DNA of 64,000 bases from Pseudothermotoga elfii DSM 9442 = NBRC 107921. Its GTDB lineage: Bacteria; Thermotogota; Thermotogae; Thermotogales; DSM-5069. The notes beneath the pieces are model-generated. The model was not told where the DNA came from and did not search any database. It saw only the letters and a program-made list of their open reading frames with translations. The position numbers and the translations under genes are program-made. Where the stretch lies: assembly GCF_000504085.1 (NCBI RefSeq), contig NC_022792.1:434001-498000 (forward strand). Direction: 5' to 3'. Position 1 is the stretch's first letter, and every line of letters starts with the position of its first letter. Positions 1 through 8,853 of this stretch are shown here, one piece after another.

Positions 1-953
1 ATCCACATTTTGGACCGTGTTTGAATCCGCACGATTCTTCAAGAATCTCTGGAGGTTCATCTGGCGGCTCAGCTGTTGCTGTCGCTTCAGGAATGTGTCT
101 TGCAGCCATTGGGACAGATACAGGAGGTTCTATCAGGATTCCCTCTGCGCTTTGCGGGGTAGTTGGCTTCAAGCCAACTTATGGAAGAGTTAGTCTAAGG
201 GGGATAATGCCTCTTGCATGGCATCTGGATCATGCTGGACCAATAACAAAATGTGTTGAAGATGCTCGAATAGTTTTGAAAGTGATAGAAGGCTATGATT
301 CAAAAGATCCATTTTCGATCAGAATGAGAAATTCAAAAATAGATGGTAAAAAAACTACAAAGATAAAAGTAGCTAAAGGAGTTGGGGATTTTGTTGGCAA
401 AGCTGATGAAAGAATCTTGAAACTTGTTGATGAGTTTTCAAAAGAACTCGAGAAGCTTGACATGAAAATTGAAATGGAAAATACTGACTGGTTAAAGGAT
501 GTAGCAGCTGCAAATGGTTTAATGACACAGGTTGAAGCAGCTGCATTTCACAGGAATCGACTCGAGGAAAAACCAGAGTGGTTTTCAGAAGATGTGAGAG
601 AAAGGTTGATTCAGGGTAAATCAGCCAGCGGTGTAGAATATGCACTTGCAAGGCATACTCAGAGTATAGCAAAGCATCGTTTCAATGAATTTTTTAAGGC
701 TTATGACCTGCTTTTGCTGCCAACAGTTCCTGTGATTGCTCCTCTGCTTCATGGTGAAGGGGCTGTTGAGTTGTCGAGAAAATTAACAAGATTCACAGCT
801 TCATTTGACATAACAGGTCTTCCGGCGATAACCATACCATACGGCAAAATCGAAGGGCTACCGGTAGGAGTTCAGCTTGTTGCTGCAAGTGGCAGGGACG
901 CTTTTTTATTGAAAATTTCGCGCGTAATTGAACAAGTTCTGGCAAATCAATAA
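1..953 (+). CDS. Amidase signature family protein (5' end outside the window)
   Basis: Amidases of this family hydrolyse carboxamides or act as GatA-type amidotransferase subunits. The reading frame is open to the window edge, and the residues before the first possible internal start (PHFGPC, then NPHD) continue the family alignment, so the gene starts upstream. The glycine/serine-rich signature GGSSGGSAVAVASG is at once followed by GTDTGGSIRIPS, which supplies the cis-Ser and nucleophile Ser of the Ser-cisSer-Lys triad. The lysine would lie upstream and is not seen. About 316 residues are present. No gatB or gatC is adjacent, so the substrate is open. The 3' end overlaps the convergent HEAT-repeat gene by 7 bp. 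Confidence 0.88.
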   Translation, partial: PHFGPCLNPHDSSRISGGSSGGSAVAVASGMCLAAIGTDTGGSIRIPSALCGVVGFKPTYGRVSLRGIMPLAWHLDHAGPITKCVEDARIVLKVIEGYDSKDPFSIRMRNSKIDGKKTTKIKVAKGVGDFVGKADERILKLVDEFSKELEKLDMKIEMENTDWLKDVAAANGLMTQVEAAAFHRNRLEEKPEWFSEDVRERLIQGKSASGVEYALARHTQSIAKHRFNEFFKAYDLLLLPTVPVIAPLLHGEGAVELSRKLTRFTASFDITGLPAITIPYGKIEGLPVGVQLVAASGRDAFLLKISRVIEQVLANQ

Positions 954-1579
954 ACAAATTGCCTCACTTTTTCTACGAGCTCTGGTTCGTTTAATTTCGT
1001 AAATTTGTCCCATAATGCAGGATTTTTCATCGTTATCATGGAGATTGCCTTTATGATATCCTGCCTGATCTCTGTTGAAAATGATTTGTTTTTGTAAGCA
1101 TCAACAAGGCAATTGAGTGATTTTTCTGATGGAATATGTGCTAAAGCCATGATTGCCTGTTCTGCCAACTGGTCTTTGTATTCATCCTCAAGTACAAAGT
1201 AACATAGTATATCTATCACCGTATCTCCATCTCCAAGTTTTGCAAGGGCTTCATAAATTACAAGCTGTGCACTTTCATTATCGTACCTGCTCAACAGCTG
1301 ATACAGGTCCTGTTTTATGCACTTTTCTTCCATGTCAGCCAGTACATCGATCAAATAAAGCAAAACAATATCATTTTGCTGCGCTCTGTGAACTCTGTCT
1401 TTGAATATTTTCAAAAGGATGGGCTTTGCATTATCACCAAATCTCTGTATTGTTTCAAAAGCTATTTCTCTAACTTCGTCGTTTTCATCAGTGAGAAGCT
1501 CGACAAGTTTTGGAATAGCATCAACACCTTTTTCTGTTACAATACGTTCTATGAGTGATTTGTAATTGTCTAAATCCAT
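947..1579 (-). CDS. HEAT-repeat protein downstream of sbcC
   Basis: A 210-residue, acidic, all-helical protein. Repeats of the HEAT type are visible, for example VDAIPKLVELLTDENDEVRE and further pairs of about 35 residues around ALAKLGDGDTVIDIL and AIMALAHIPSEKSL. No catalytic motif, signal peptide or membrane helix is seen, so it probably acts as a cytosolic protein-binding scaffold. Its ATG overlaps the end of sbcC by 10 bp and has a GGTG-type ribosome site, so it is probably translated with the SbcCD nuclease genes. A role with SbcCD is inference from position only. Confidence 0.8.
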   Translation of the reverse strand: MDLDNYKSLIERIVTEKGVDAIPKLVELLTDENDEVREIAFETIQRFGDNAKPILLKIFKDRVHRAQQNDIVLLYLIDVLADMEEKCIKQDLYQLLSRYDNESAQLVIYEALAKLGDGDTVIDILCYFVLEDEYKDQLAEQAIMALAHIPSEKSLNCLVDAYKNKSFSTEIRQDIIKAISMITMKNPALWDKFTKLNEPELVEKVRQFVY

Positions 1580-4125
1580 TTCACCACACCACCTTTTTCG
1601 ACAACAAGTTTTTTATCAAAAAATTCAGCAAACTGTGGGTCGTGCGTGACAAATCCAATTACCCTGTTTAATTTTTCCATTTGTTTTAGTGTTTGTGCTA
1701 CTTTCGCTTTATTATCTTCGTCAAGGGCTGAAAAGCCTTCATCTATAAAAAAGGCTTCCATTTGACCTGCGGCGATTTCGGCGATTGACATCGCCAGAGA
1801 TAGTGATACTAAGGTTTTTTCCCCGCCGGAGAGGCCGTCTGCATTTCTTTTTATACCGTCATCAATCACGGCAAACCCATTTTCATCTATAGATAATCTG
1901 AACCTGCCATCTGTCAGGATATCGAGAATATCATTAACCTTGATGAGGATATTTTCAAGTACAATTTTTGCTATATAAGACTGAAATTCTCTCGCCGAAA
2001 AGGTGCTTTTAACTGATTGAGCGATTTGATATTCTTTATGAATCTGGTTGAAGATCCGTTCCAGATTTTCTTTTTCCCGTCGAATTTCTTCCAGTTCTTT
2101 TATCAAATGTTCCATCACTGCTTTCTGCCGAATAAAATTATCACGCTGTTTTTTCAGCAATTCTACAGTGTTATTTAATTCGGCAAAAAGGCTTTCGCAC
2201 TGTTGTGCGGATATCTTCGTTAGGTTTCTTAACTGGGTAAGTTTTTCTTTGTTGTAAACTATTTCCGATTCTATTTTTTGAAGCACCTGGACAGCGCTGT
2301 GAGTCGGGAGTTGTTTTTTAAAATATGACTCAAATTGTTCTAAGGTAAAGTTGATCTCACCGAGTTTCTCGAAAAACTTTTCCTTATTCGATCGCAGTTC
2401 TTTCGCTGTTTTTTCCTGCTGTTCTGAATTTTTCTTCAATCTTTCCTTCAATTCACTAATTCGCTTGTTTATTTGATCTGATCGTTCTTTCAGCTGGGAA
2501 ATTTCCGACTGAACTGTGATCTTGTTGTTCATGGCGTTCTGTATCTGTTTGGAAAGATTATGGATCTTGCTTTTAAGATCGTCACTGTAGCCAATTTGCA
2601 AAAGCTTTTTTGAAACAGTTGAAATTTCTTCTTCGTGAAGAGAAAGATCATCTTGAGTTTCTAAGAGTTTTCTCGTAAGGTTTTCTTTTTCTTCAAGGAG
2701 ATTTTTTAACTCAAACTGGATTTGATCTATTTCCTTGGATAGCATTTCTATTGCTTTCTTAAGATATTCGTATTTTTCGATCTTTTCCTCTACTGTGGTT
2801 GAAAATTCGCTTTTTTTATAAGAATTTCCACACACAGGACAAATATCTCCATCTTGCAAAGTTTGAGCTATTTCCTGAGCCATATGGATAATAGCCTTTT
2901 GTTTAATCTGATTGAATTCAGACTCTTGTTCGAAAAATTGTTTTTGCTTTTGAAACAGTAAACGCTGCTTTTCTTCAATCAAGTCCTGTGTTTTGTTCAA
3001 AGAATTCTGCAGATCATCTATGTCTTTGCTGATTCTTAATTTAACTGCTTTTAATTCATTCAATTTTTTCAGCAATTCGTTGCTCTCTATATCTATTTTC
3101 TGTAGTTTTTCCAGTTCGGATGTAGATTGGGAAATTCTTTTGTCTATATCTTGCTGTTTTGTGAAAAGTTGCTCAAGTTGAGTGTTGACCTTTTTGAACT
3201 CATACTCAAGGCTATTGATTTGTTTTTCAAGTACTTTGGCATCATCTTTGAGAGATTCCATTTGCTTTTTTGATGTTAGAAAGATCTGGTATTCTGCTCC
3301 CAAGGATTTTGCAAGGGAAATCTTTTTTTCTTCCTCTGCTTCTTCAAGCACCCGGTGCTTTTTTTTCTCTAAATTTTCAAGTGTTTTCTCGATTTGATTA
3401 ATTTCATTCCACAGATCTTTTTCTTTCTCGATTTGTTTCAATTCTTTTTGCTTTATGTCAATTTTTCCCGACAGATTTTGAATAGCATTTGTCAGTTCCG
3501 ATATTTGCTTGTGTGGATTCTGGCTCGAAAGTTTTTCTAATCTGCCCCTAAAATCTGCTAATCGAGCCTGATATTTTTCATGCTCAGATTCCAGTTTTCT
3601 GACTATTTCACTTATCTTTTCTTGCATTGCTTTGATTGTTTTCTTTGGGGAAATCACGTCAAAGACAATATCATTTATCTCAGATCTCCTTGCAGTTAAA
3701 AGGTGAGCTGCCCTGCCCTGAGGCAGGAAAAATGTCGTTATAAAACTGTCGTAAGAGATGTCCATGATTTTTCTCAATTCTTTATCTACCAGAGTCCTGT
3801 GCGTGGTAACAACTGCGTTGTTTTCAGACAGAGATGCCTCGGAACCGCCGGAAGCTTTGATGCGCCTTATGACTTCGTACTTTTTTCCATTTCTCAGAAA
3901 CGAGAACTTGATCTGACAGCTTGAGGATCTCGAACGAATATACTCTGACGGACTTTTTTTCCCGTATCTGACTCCTGTTCCATATAGTGCAAAAACAATT
4001 GCTTCAAGTAAAGAAGATTTTCCAGCGCCGTTTTGCCCAATTATAAGAAAGACGCCATCTTTGAAAGATAAATTGCATTTTTTAATACCGAGAAAATTCT
4101 CTATTTCAATTGTCAGTGGCCTCAG
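1570..4125 (-). CDS. sbcC: SbcC/Rad50-type ATPase of the SbcCD (Mre11-Rad50) DNA-end nuclease
   Basis: SbcC is the SMC-like ATPase that tethers and opens DNA ends for the SbcD nuclease. Visible are an N-terminal Walker A (GQNGAGKSSLLEAI), long heptad-rich coiled coils on either side of a zinc-hook CPVCG, and a C-terminal signature LSGGEKTLVSLSLAM followed by a Walker B FFIDEGFSALD. I place the start at a CTG (4123-4125) giving MRPLTIEIENFLG, because this is where the family homology begins and a GGGAGG (4135-4140) lies 9 nt upstream. A TTG at 4155 would add 10 residues but has no ribosome site. The gene overlaps sbcD by 20 bp. Length is 851 residues, normal for thermophile Rad50. Confidence 0.92.
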   Translation of the reverse strand: MRPLTIEIENFLGIKKCNLSFKDGVFLIIGQNGAGKSSLLEAIVFALYGTGVRYGKKSPSEYIRSRSSSCQIKFSFLRNGKKYEVIRRIKASGGSEASLSENNAVVTTHRTLVDKELRKIMDISYDSFITTFFLPQGRAAHLLTARRSEINDIVFDVISPKKTIKAMQEKISEIVRKLESEHEKYQARLADFRGRLEKLSSQNPHKQISELTNAIQNLSGKIDIKQKELKQIEKEKDLWNEINQIEKTLENLEKKKHRVLEEAEEEKKISLAKSLGAEYQIFLTSKKQMESLKDDAKVLEKQINSLEYEFKKVNTQLEQLFTKQQDIDKRISQSTSELEKLQKIDIESNELLKKLNELKAVKLRISKDIDDLQNSLNKTQDLIEEKQRLLFQKQKQFFEQESEFNQIKQKAIIHMAQEIAQTLQDGDICPVCGNSYKKSEFSTTVEEKIEKYEYLKKAIEMLSKEIDQIQFELKNLLEEKENLTRKLLETQDDLSLHEEEISTVSKKLLQIGYSDDLKSKIHNLSKQIQNAMNNKITVQSEISQLKERSDQINKRISELKERLKKNSEQQEKTAKELRSNKEKFFEKLGEINFTLEQFESYFKKQLPTHSAVQVLQKIESEIVYNKEKLTQLRNLTKISAQQCESLFAELNNTVELLKKQRDNFIRQKAVMEHLIKELEEIRREKENLERIFNQIHKEYQIAQSVKSTFSAREFQSYIAKIVLENILIKVNDILDILTDGRFRLSIDENGFAVIDDGIKRNADGLSGGEKTLVSLSLAMSIAEIAAGQMEAFFIDEGFSALDEDNKAKVAQTLKQMEKLNRVIGFVTHDPQFAEFFDKKLVVEKGGVVKWI

Positions 4126-5218
4126 TTTGCTCAACCTCCCTGAACAACTTTTCAACCAATTTGACCATTGGTTGTTCCAGATTTCCGTATTTTCCTTTTA
4201 TATATGCTTGGTACAGTTGGATTATGTCAAATTTTTGTTGGTTTAAATTTTGATATCCACCTTTTTCGTGCTCGTTTCTAAACTCTACTTTTTTAACGCA
4301 CTCGAAATTTTCCATCAGATACTTTCTTACCTCGTTCGACGGCGGTGCATTGAAAATGACTCTCACATAACCTTCAAAAGATTTCAGTTCATTACTGAGG
4401 GATTCAAGAGATTGTTCTGAATAGTCTGTTTTTCTAAAGGTTTTAAGTTGTTTTCTTGGTGTATCAACGATTCTAATTTTTGTCCTTTCTCCCGAGAAAT
4501 CGACAATGATAGCTCCTTTTCTATCTTTTTCCTCACCAAAATCCATAGCTATCGGGGAACCTGCATAACACATTAAAGGTGATTGCTCCACAATACTCAA
4601 CGCATGTATGTGGCCAAGGGCTACATAATCCAGCCCGGTTGGTATCATGGATGCTTTAATCTGTACTTCCATTGAATTTTCTCTTTCAGATTCTATCAGA
4701 CCTTCTATCATGATGTGAGCTGCTAAAAGGTTTATTTTTTCCCGGTCGATATTGTTTCTGATATCTGTGAAGACACTGCTAAGATAATCGCCAGCAAAGT
4801 CATTCGATTCATCAAGTGTCTTTTGAAAATCCAGATATGGCAGGAAAAAGAGTTTGAACTCGCCAGATGATATTTCCGTCCGTGAATCTATAATATGCAG
4901 ATTTTTGACGGGCAGGTTTTTCAAAGCTTTGATTCCCCTCCAGTCGTGATTACCAAGGACAAGAAAAGTTGGAGCAAGACTTGAAAATTCTGCCAGGATA
5001 TTTGTGAGAACATTGAGAGCTTCTATTTTTGGTGAAATTTTGTTGTGTACCACATCGCCAGTTATAATTATCAGATCAACTGATTCTTTCTTCGCGGCAG
5101 TAACAAGAAACCTCAACGCATTCTCGGTTTCGGCGAGTCTATCAACAGTCTTGGAGCCCGTCCACGATTCTAAGCCAAGGTGCCAGTCGGAAGTATGAAG
5201 TATTTTCAACTCATTCAC
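4106..5218 (-). CDS. sbcD: SbcD/Mre11-type exonuclease subunit
   Basis: Metal-dependent nuclease partner of SbcC for double-strand break resection and hairpin opening. The 370-residue protein has the calcineurin-like motifs in order: HTSDWHLG near the N-terminus, ITGDVVHN, LGNHDW, AAHIMIEG and ALGHIHA. The GTG start at 5216-5218 gives MNELKILHTSDWHLG. It overlaps the panB stop in GTGAATGA, a typical coupling arrangement. An upstream extension to 5275 would run into panB and has no homology. It lies directly before sbcC. Confidence 0.93.
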   Translation of the reverse strand: MNELKILHTSDWHLGLESWTGSKTVDRLAETENALRFLVTAAKKESVDLIIITGDVVHNKISPKIEALNVLTNILAEFSSLAPTFLVLGNHDWRGIKALKNLPVKNLHIIDSRTEISSGEFKLFFLPYLDFQKTLDESNDFAGDYLSSVFTDIRNNIDREKINLLAAHIMIEGLIESERENSMEVQIKASMIPTGLDYVALGHIHALSIVEQSPLMCYAGSPIAMDFGEEKDRKGAIIVDFSGERTKIRIVDTPRKQLKTFRKTDYSEQSLESLSNELKSFEGYVRVIFNAPPSNEVRKYLMENFECVKKVEFRNEHEKGGYQNLNQQKFDIIQLYQAYIKGKYGNLEQPMVKLVEKLFREVEQTEATDN

Positions 5219-6008
5219 CAGCCTTAAAAACGTTTTCTTCGAAGGGAAAACGATGATTTTGAACGTCTGAGACATAATTTTTGACAGCTTCTAAGGAAAT
5301 TTGGAAGAGATTACTGTAACGCTTTGCAAATTTTGGTAGAAAAGATGGATTCATTCCGAGCAGATCATTTATAACCAGGATCTGACCATCGCAAAATCTA
5401 CCTGAACCAATACCTATTGTAGGTATAGAAAGATTTTCTGTTATCATTTTGGCAGTTTCTTCAACAACCATTTCAAGCACGATTGAAAAGACGCCTGCTT
5501 CTTCAAGCGCTTTTGCTTCTTCAAGGAGGTATTTCGCGGATTTATCGCCCTTGCCCTGAACTTTATATCCTCCAAACACATTCACCGATTGTGGTGTTAA
5601 TCCAAGGTGACCCATGACAGGTATTCCTGATTTCACTATTCTTTCTATTGTCGTTGAAAAAAAAGATCCCCCTTCAAGCTTTACAGCATTCGCGCCAGCT
5701 TCTTTTAGAAATCTACCGGCGTTTCTCACCGCTTCGTCTGAAGAACATTGATACGATAAAAACGGCATATCTGCTATTATAAAAGCCTCGGGCGCCCCTC
5801 TTCTCACAGCCTGCGTGTGGCGGATCATATCTTCCATAGTTGCCGGCAATGTATCTGAATAACCGAGCACATTGTTTGCCAGGGAATCTCCCACAAGTAT
5901 GGCATCTACACCAGCCTGATGGACAATACTGGCAAATACGGAGTCATAAGCGGTTAGCATTACTATTGGTTTTTTCCCCTTCATAGATTTGAATTTGTTT
6001 ACGTTCAT
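5211..6008 (-). CDS. panB: 3-methyl-2-oxobutanoate hydroxymethyltransferase (ketopantoate hydroxymethyltransferase)
   Basis: First committed enzyme of pantothenate/CoA synthesis: it moves a hydroxymethyl group from methylene-tetrahydrofolate to 2-oxoisovalerate. The 265-residue TIM-barrel protein shows the N-terminal MLTAYDSVFASIV, the metal-site stretch ILVGDSLANNVLGY, DTLPATMEDMIRHTQAV, and the late conserved IGIGSGRFCDGQILV. The ATG overlaps the stop of the upstream Rossmann/DUF2520 gene by one base (TAATG). Together they suggest the first two pantoate-forming steps. panC and panD are not in the window. Confidence 0.95.
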   Translation of the reverse strand: MNVNKFKSMKGKKPIVMLTAYDSVFASIVHQAGVDAILVGDSLANNVLGYSDTLPATMEDMIRHTQAVRRGAPEAFIIADMPFLSYQCSSDEAVRNAGRFLKEAGANAVKLEGGSFFSTTIERIVKSGIPVMGHLGLTPQSVNVFGGYKVQGKGDKSAKYLLEEAKALEEAGVFSIVLEMVVEETAKMITENLSIPTIGIGSGRFCDGQILVINDLLGMNPSFLPKFAKRYSNLFQISLEAVKNYVSDVQNHRFPFEENVFKAGE

Positions 6009-6808
6009 TATCCCACCTCACCCTTGATTTTGATCAGAATATCTATCATATCATCATAAAGCTTTTTGTATTCAGGAAACGTTTTCACGAAGATCTCCCG
6101 TTCTTTCTCAACGATAAGCCAATCCTCCCTTGCAACAGGTCCCGTCAGAGACTTTTGAACACCTTTTTTAAGAATATTATGCACAGAGCTCATCATGAGT
6201 TTTGGTATCACTTCTTGAAATCCTTTTATATTGTAAAGCTTGTAGAGTTTCTCGGAAAGGTAAGCCAGTGCCACATTGAAATTTGACGCAATCACAGCTG
6301 CAAGATGATAAGCCCCCTTGGACCCATAAGGAATCTCAACCCAGCAATTTGATATTTTTTCTACGATTTGTTTTGCAACCAGAAGGCCTTCTCTATTTCC
6401 CTCTATGCCAAAGCAGCATGTTTTTATATATTTGAGGGCATTTTCTTCATCGGCAAATGACAGATTTGGATGGATCGAACCACGAGCCCAGCCTTTTTGA
6501 TCAAAATCTTTGAAAATTTCTGAATCAAGAAAGCCGCTGAAATGAAAAGCACTGGCTTCTTCTAATCTATTTTTCAATTTGTGATACACTTCAGAGATCG
6601 ATTGATCTGGGACGGCAAAAAAGGTAACTCCTTTTAAGGTGAAATCTTCTTCATAGGTTTTTGGAAACCCCTGTCCTATTTTTGCAACAAAATCTTCAGC
6701 TCTTTGCTTCGAACGTGAAACAACACAGCCAATCGAAAAATCCTCCTCCAATAAAATTTTACATAAAACGAAAGCCACTTTACTTGTACCAACTACATTA
6801 ATATTCAT
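6008..6808 (-). CDS. Rossmann-like/DUF2520 protein, candidate ketopantoate reductase (PanG-like)
   Basis: A 266-residue protein with an N-terminal nucleotide-binding fold (MNINVVGTSKVAFVL) and a helical C-terminal half containing the SIHPNLSFAD and KGAYHLAAVIASNFNVAL stretches typical of the DUF2520 family. Several members of this family have been reported to act as non-canonical ketopantoate reductases. I recall this from the family and cannot verify it here. The ATG at 6806-6808 is preferred over an extension to 6838 because GGTGATGAG precedes it and the Rossmann strand begins there. The one-base overlap with panB supports a role in pantoate synthesis, but reductase activity is inferred. 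Confidence 0.8.
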   Translation of the reverse strand: MNINVVGTSKVAFVLCKILLEEDFSIGCVVSRSKQRAEDFVAKIGQGFPKTYEEDFTLKGVTFFAVPDQSISEVYHKLKNRLEEASAFHFSGFLDSEIFKDFDQKGWARGSIHPNLSFADEENALKYIKTCCFGIEGNREGLLVAKQIVEKISNCWVEIPYGSKGAYHLAAVIASNFNVALAYLSEKLYKLYNIKGFQEVIPKLMMSSVHNILKKGVQKSLTGPVAREDWLIVEKEREIFVKTFPEYKKLYDDMIDILIKIKGEVG

Positions 6809-6885
6809 AAACTCATCACCAAATAAATTAAACCACATGAGATGGTAAAATTAATTTGTGGAAGAGTTACGCAAGGAGGAAAAAA

Positions 6886-7791
6886 ATGAAGTGCAGAAAA
6901 TGTTCGAAAACTGCTGTGATACGTTTGAGGCAGCACAATACTGCGTTTTGTGAGGAACATTTTAACGAATATTTTGAAAAACGTGTTGAAAGAACCATAA
7001 ACGAATATTCCATGTTCAATAAATCGGAAAAGCTTCTTGTTGCTGTTTCTGGTGGAAAGGATAGCTCAGTTGCCTGGTATGTTTTAAAAAAATTGGGTTA
7101 TACCACATCGGGGTTGTTTATAGATCTTGGTACTGAAAACAATACAGAAATTGTTAAGAAAATTTCTGAAAAAACAGGTGAAGAACTGTTAATTGTCAAT
7201 GGAAAGCAGTATTTTGGAGGACTTACTGTAGCTGAAATTTCTCGTATTGTTAAACGGCCAACATGCTCGATTTGCGGTCTTATAAGAAGATATATAATGA
7301 ATAAGGTCGCTTATGAGAAAAATTTCGACGCTGTTATCACAGGACACAATCTGGATGATGAGGTTTCGTTTCTACTCGGCAATGTTCTCAACTGGCAGGT
7401 AGAGTATATAAAAAGACAGGCACCTGTTCTGGAATCTAACGGAAGATTAATTAAAAAAGCCAAACCATTGGTGTGGTTGACAGAAAAAGAAATTTATGTG
7501 TATGCTTTAATCAATCGCTTAACTTTCTCAACTGAAAGATGCCCTTTTTCAAAAAATGCAAGTTCTCTCAAATACAAAAAGGTGTTGAATGAACTTGAAA
7601 TAACTCAACCGGGTGTCAAACTCAGATTTTACAAAGAATTTCAGAAAAAAGATCTTTTTGGTTCAGATAATGAAGAAAAAGCCAGATTATCAGAATGTGC
7701 AATTTGCGGATACCCAACTACGGGTAAGGTGTGCAGTTTCTGCAGATTGGAAGAGATGGTAAAAGATGCCATGGGAAAACAAGAGGATTGA
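6886..7791 (+). CDS. ttuA: tRNA 5-methyluridine-54 2-sulfurtransferase, TtuA type
   Basis: TtuA thiolates position 54 in the T-loop of tRNA, a modification that stabilises tRNA in thermophiles. The 301-residue protein has an N-terminal zinc finger (C3, C6, C22, H25), the PP-loop SGGKDS at residues 55-60, the iron-sulfur cysteines in RPTCSICGLIRR and ERCPFS, and a C-terminal zinc finger (CAICGYPTTGKVCSFC). This double-finger plan separates TtuA from TtcA. The ATG at 6886 has AAGGAGG 6 nt upstream. The sulfur carrier TtuB is not seen nearby. The 3' end overlaps rodA by 26 bp. Confidence 0.88.
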   Translation: MKCRKCSKTAVIRLRQHNTAFCEEHFNEYFEKRVERTINEYSMFNKSEKLLVAVSGGKDSSVAWYVLKKLGYTTSGLFIDLGTENNTEIVKKISEKTGEELLIVNGKQYFGGLTVAEISRIVKRPTCSICGLIRRYIMNKVAYEKNFDAVITGHNLDDEVSFLLGNVLNWQVEYIKRQAPVLESNGRLIKKAKPLVWLTEKEIYVYALINRLTFSTERCPFSKNASSLKYKKVLNELEITQPGVKLRFYKEFQKKDLFGSDNEEKARLSECAICGYPTTGKVCSFCRLEEMVKDAMGKQED

Positions 7792-8851
7792 ATTTTATAT
7801 CCCAGTTTTCGTTGCTCTGCTCATGATAATAGGCCTTGCAGTTATTTACAGTGCCACACGAGATTCTGGTATGAATTATTTGAAAAGACAGATTATATGG
7901 GACATTTTGGGAATTATTGTTCTTTTCGCTAGCGTTTTTTTACGCGAAAGGGATATTCGAAGGTCAGTTTGGATGGTTTATTTTGCAGCCATTGCTTCAC
8001 TTGCCCTTGTTCTTGTTTTTGGGACAACTTCCGGCGGTGCACGTAGATGGTTTGACCTGAAGGCTGGTTATTTTCAACCATCTGAACTTGGAAAAATAGC
8101 CGTCGTGCTTGTGAGTGCAACACTTCTTTCAAAGCCGACTGTAAAGCGTGTTCTGGTTTCTTTGATTTCTATGTCTGCTGTGTTGTTGTTGATAGCTGCT
8201 GAACCAGACCTTGGTACAGCGGTTTTGATAGCTGCCGTTTGGTTTATCATTCTCGTTTGCTCGAAAGCGTCTATGAAGCTAATATCGATCATTTTGATTA
8301 TGATAATTGCAATGATTCCGTTTTTGTATTTCTTTGGTTTAAAAGATTACCAGAGAGATAGAATTCTTTCCTTCCTTTCGCCATCAACGTATGCACAAAG
8401 TAGTGCCTACAATGTTATTCAATCTTTGCACGCGATTGGTTCTGGGGGACTCTTGGGAAGAGGCTATCTCAAAGGCCCTGCAACGATATGGAAATATGTA
8501 CCGAAAAATCATACTGACTTCATTTTATCTGTTTTGGGTGAGGAATTTGGCTTTGCTGGTGTCCTGACCTGCCTTTTTTTGTATATGGCCCTGGCTTTTA
8601 GAATACTTCGCACTATCATGTTTGCGAAAGATGAATTCTGGCAACTCATCAATACTGGTATAATGGCAACTTTCGTTTTACATGTTTTCGAAAACATGGG
8701 AATGGCGATGGGAATAACTCCAGTAACAGGTATTCCGCTGCCTTTTATCAGCTATGGAGGCTCTTCCACACTCTTTTTCTGTATACAGCTGGGTTTAGTA
8801 ATGAAATCTTATGCTGTTGGCAAAGCTGGTAAAAAATTGGAAGGAGGGTAA
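7766..8851 (+). CDS. rodA: RodA-type SEDS peptidoglycan glycosyltransferase
   Basis: SEDS proteins polymerise lipid II into glycan strands. RodA serves cell elongation. The 361-residue protein has about ten membrane helices, the AEPDLGTAVLIA motif with the catalytic-region aspartate, VPKNHTDFILSVLGEEFGFAG, and the ending MGITPVTGIPLPFISYGGSS, which resembles RodA more than FtsW. It begins inside ttuA (26-bp overlap) with only a weak ribosome site, consistent with coupling. No class B PBP or MreB gene lies beside it in this window. Confidence 0.9.
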   Translation: MPWENKRIEFYIPVFVALLMIIGLAVIYSATRDSGMNYLKRQIIWDILGIIVLFASVFLRERDIRRSVWMVYFAAIASLALVLVFGTTSGGARRWFDLKAGYFQPSELGKIAVVLVSATLLSKPTVKRVLVSLISMSAVLLLIAAEPDLGTAVLIAAVWFIILVCSKASMKLISIILIMIIAMIPFLYFFGLKDYQRDRILSFLSPSTYAQSSAYNVIQSLHAIGSGGLLGRGYLKGPATIWKYVPKNHTDFILSVLGEEFGFAGVLTCLFLYMALAFRILRTIMFAKDEFWQLINTGIMATFVLHVFENMGMAMGITPVTGIPLPFISYGGSSTLFFCIQLGLVMKSYAVGKAGKKLEGG

Positions 8852-8853
8852 TT

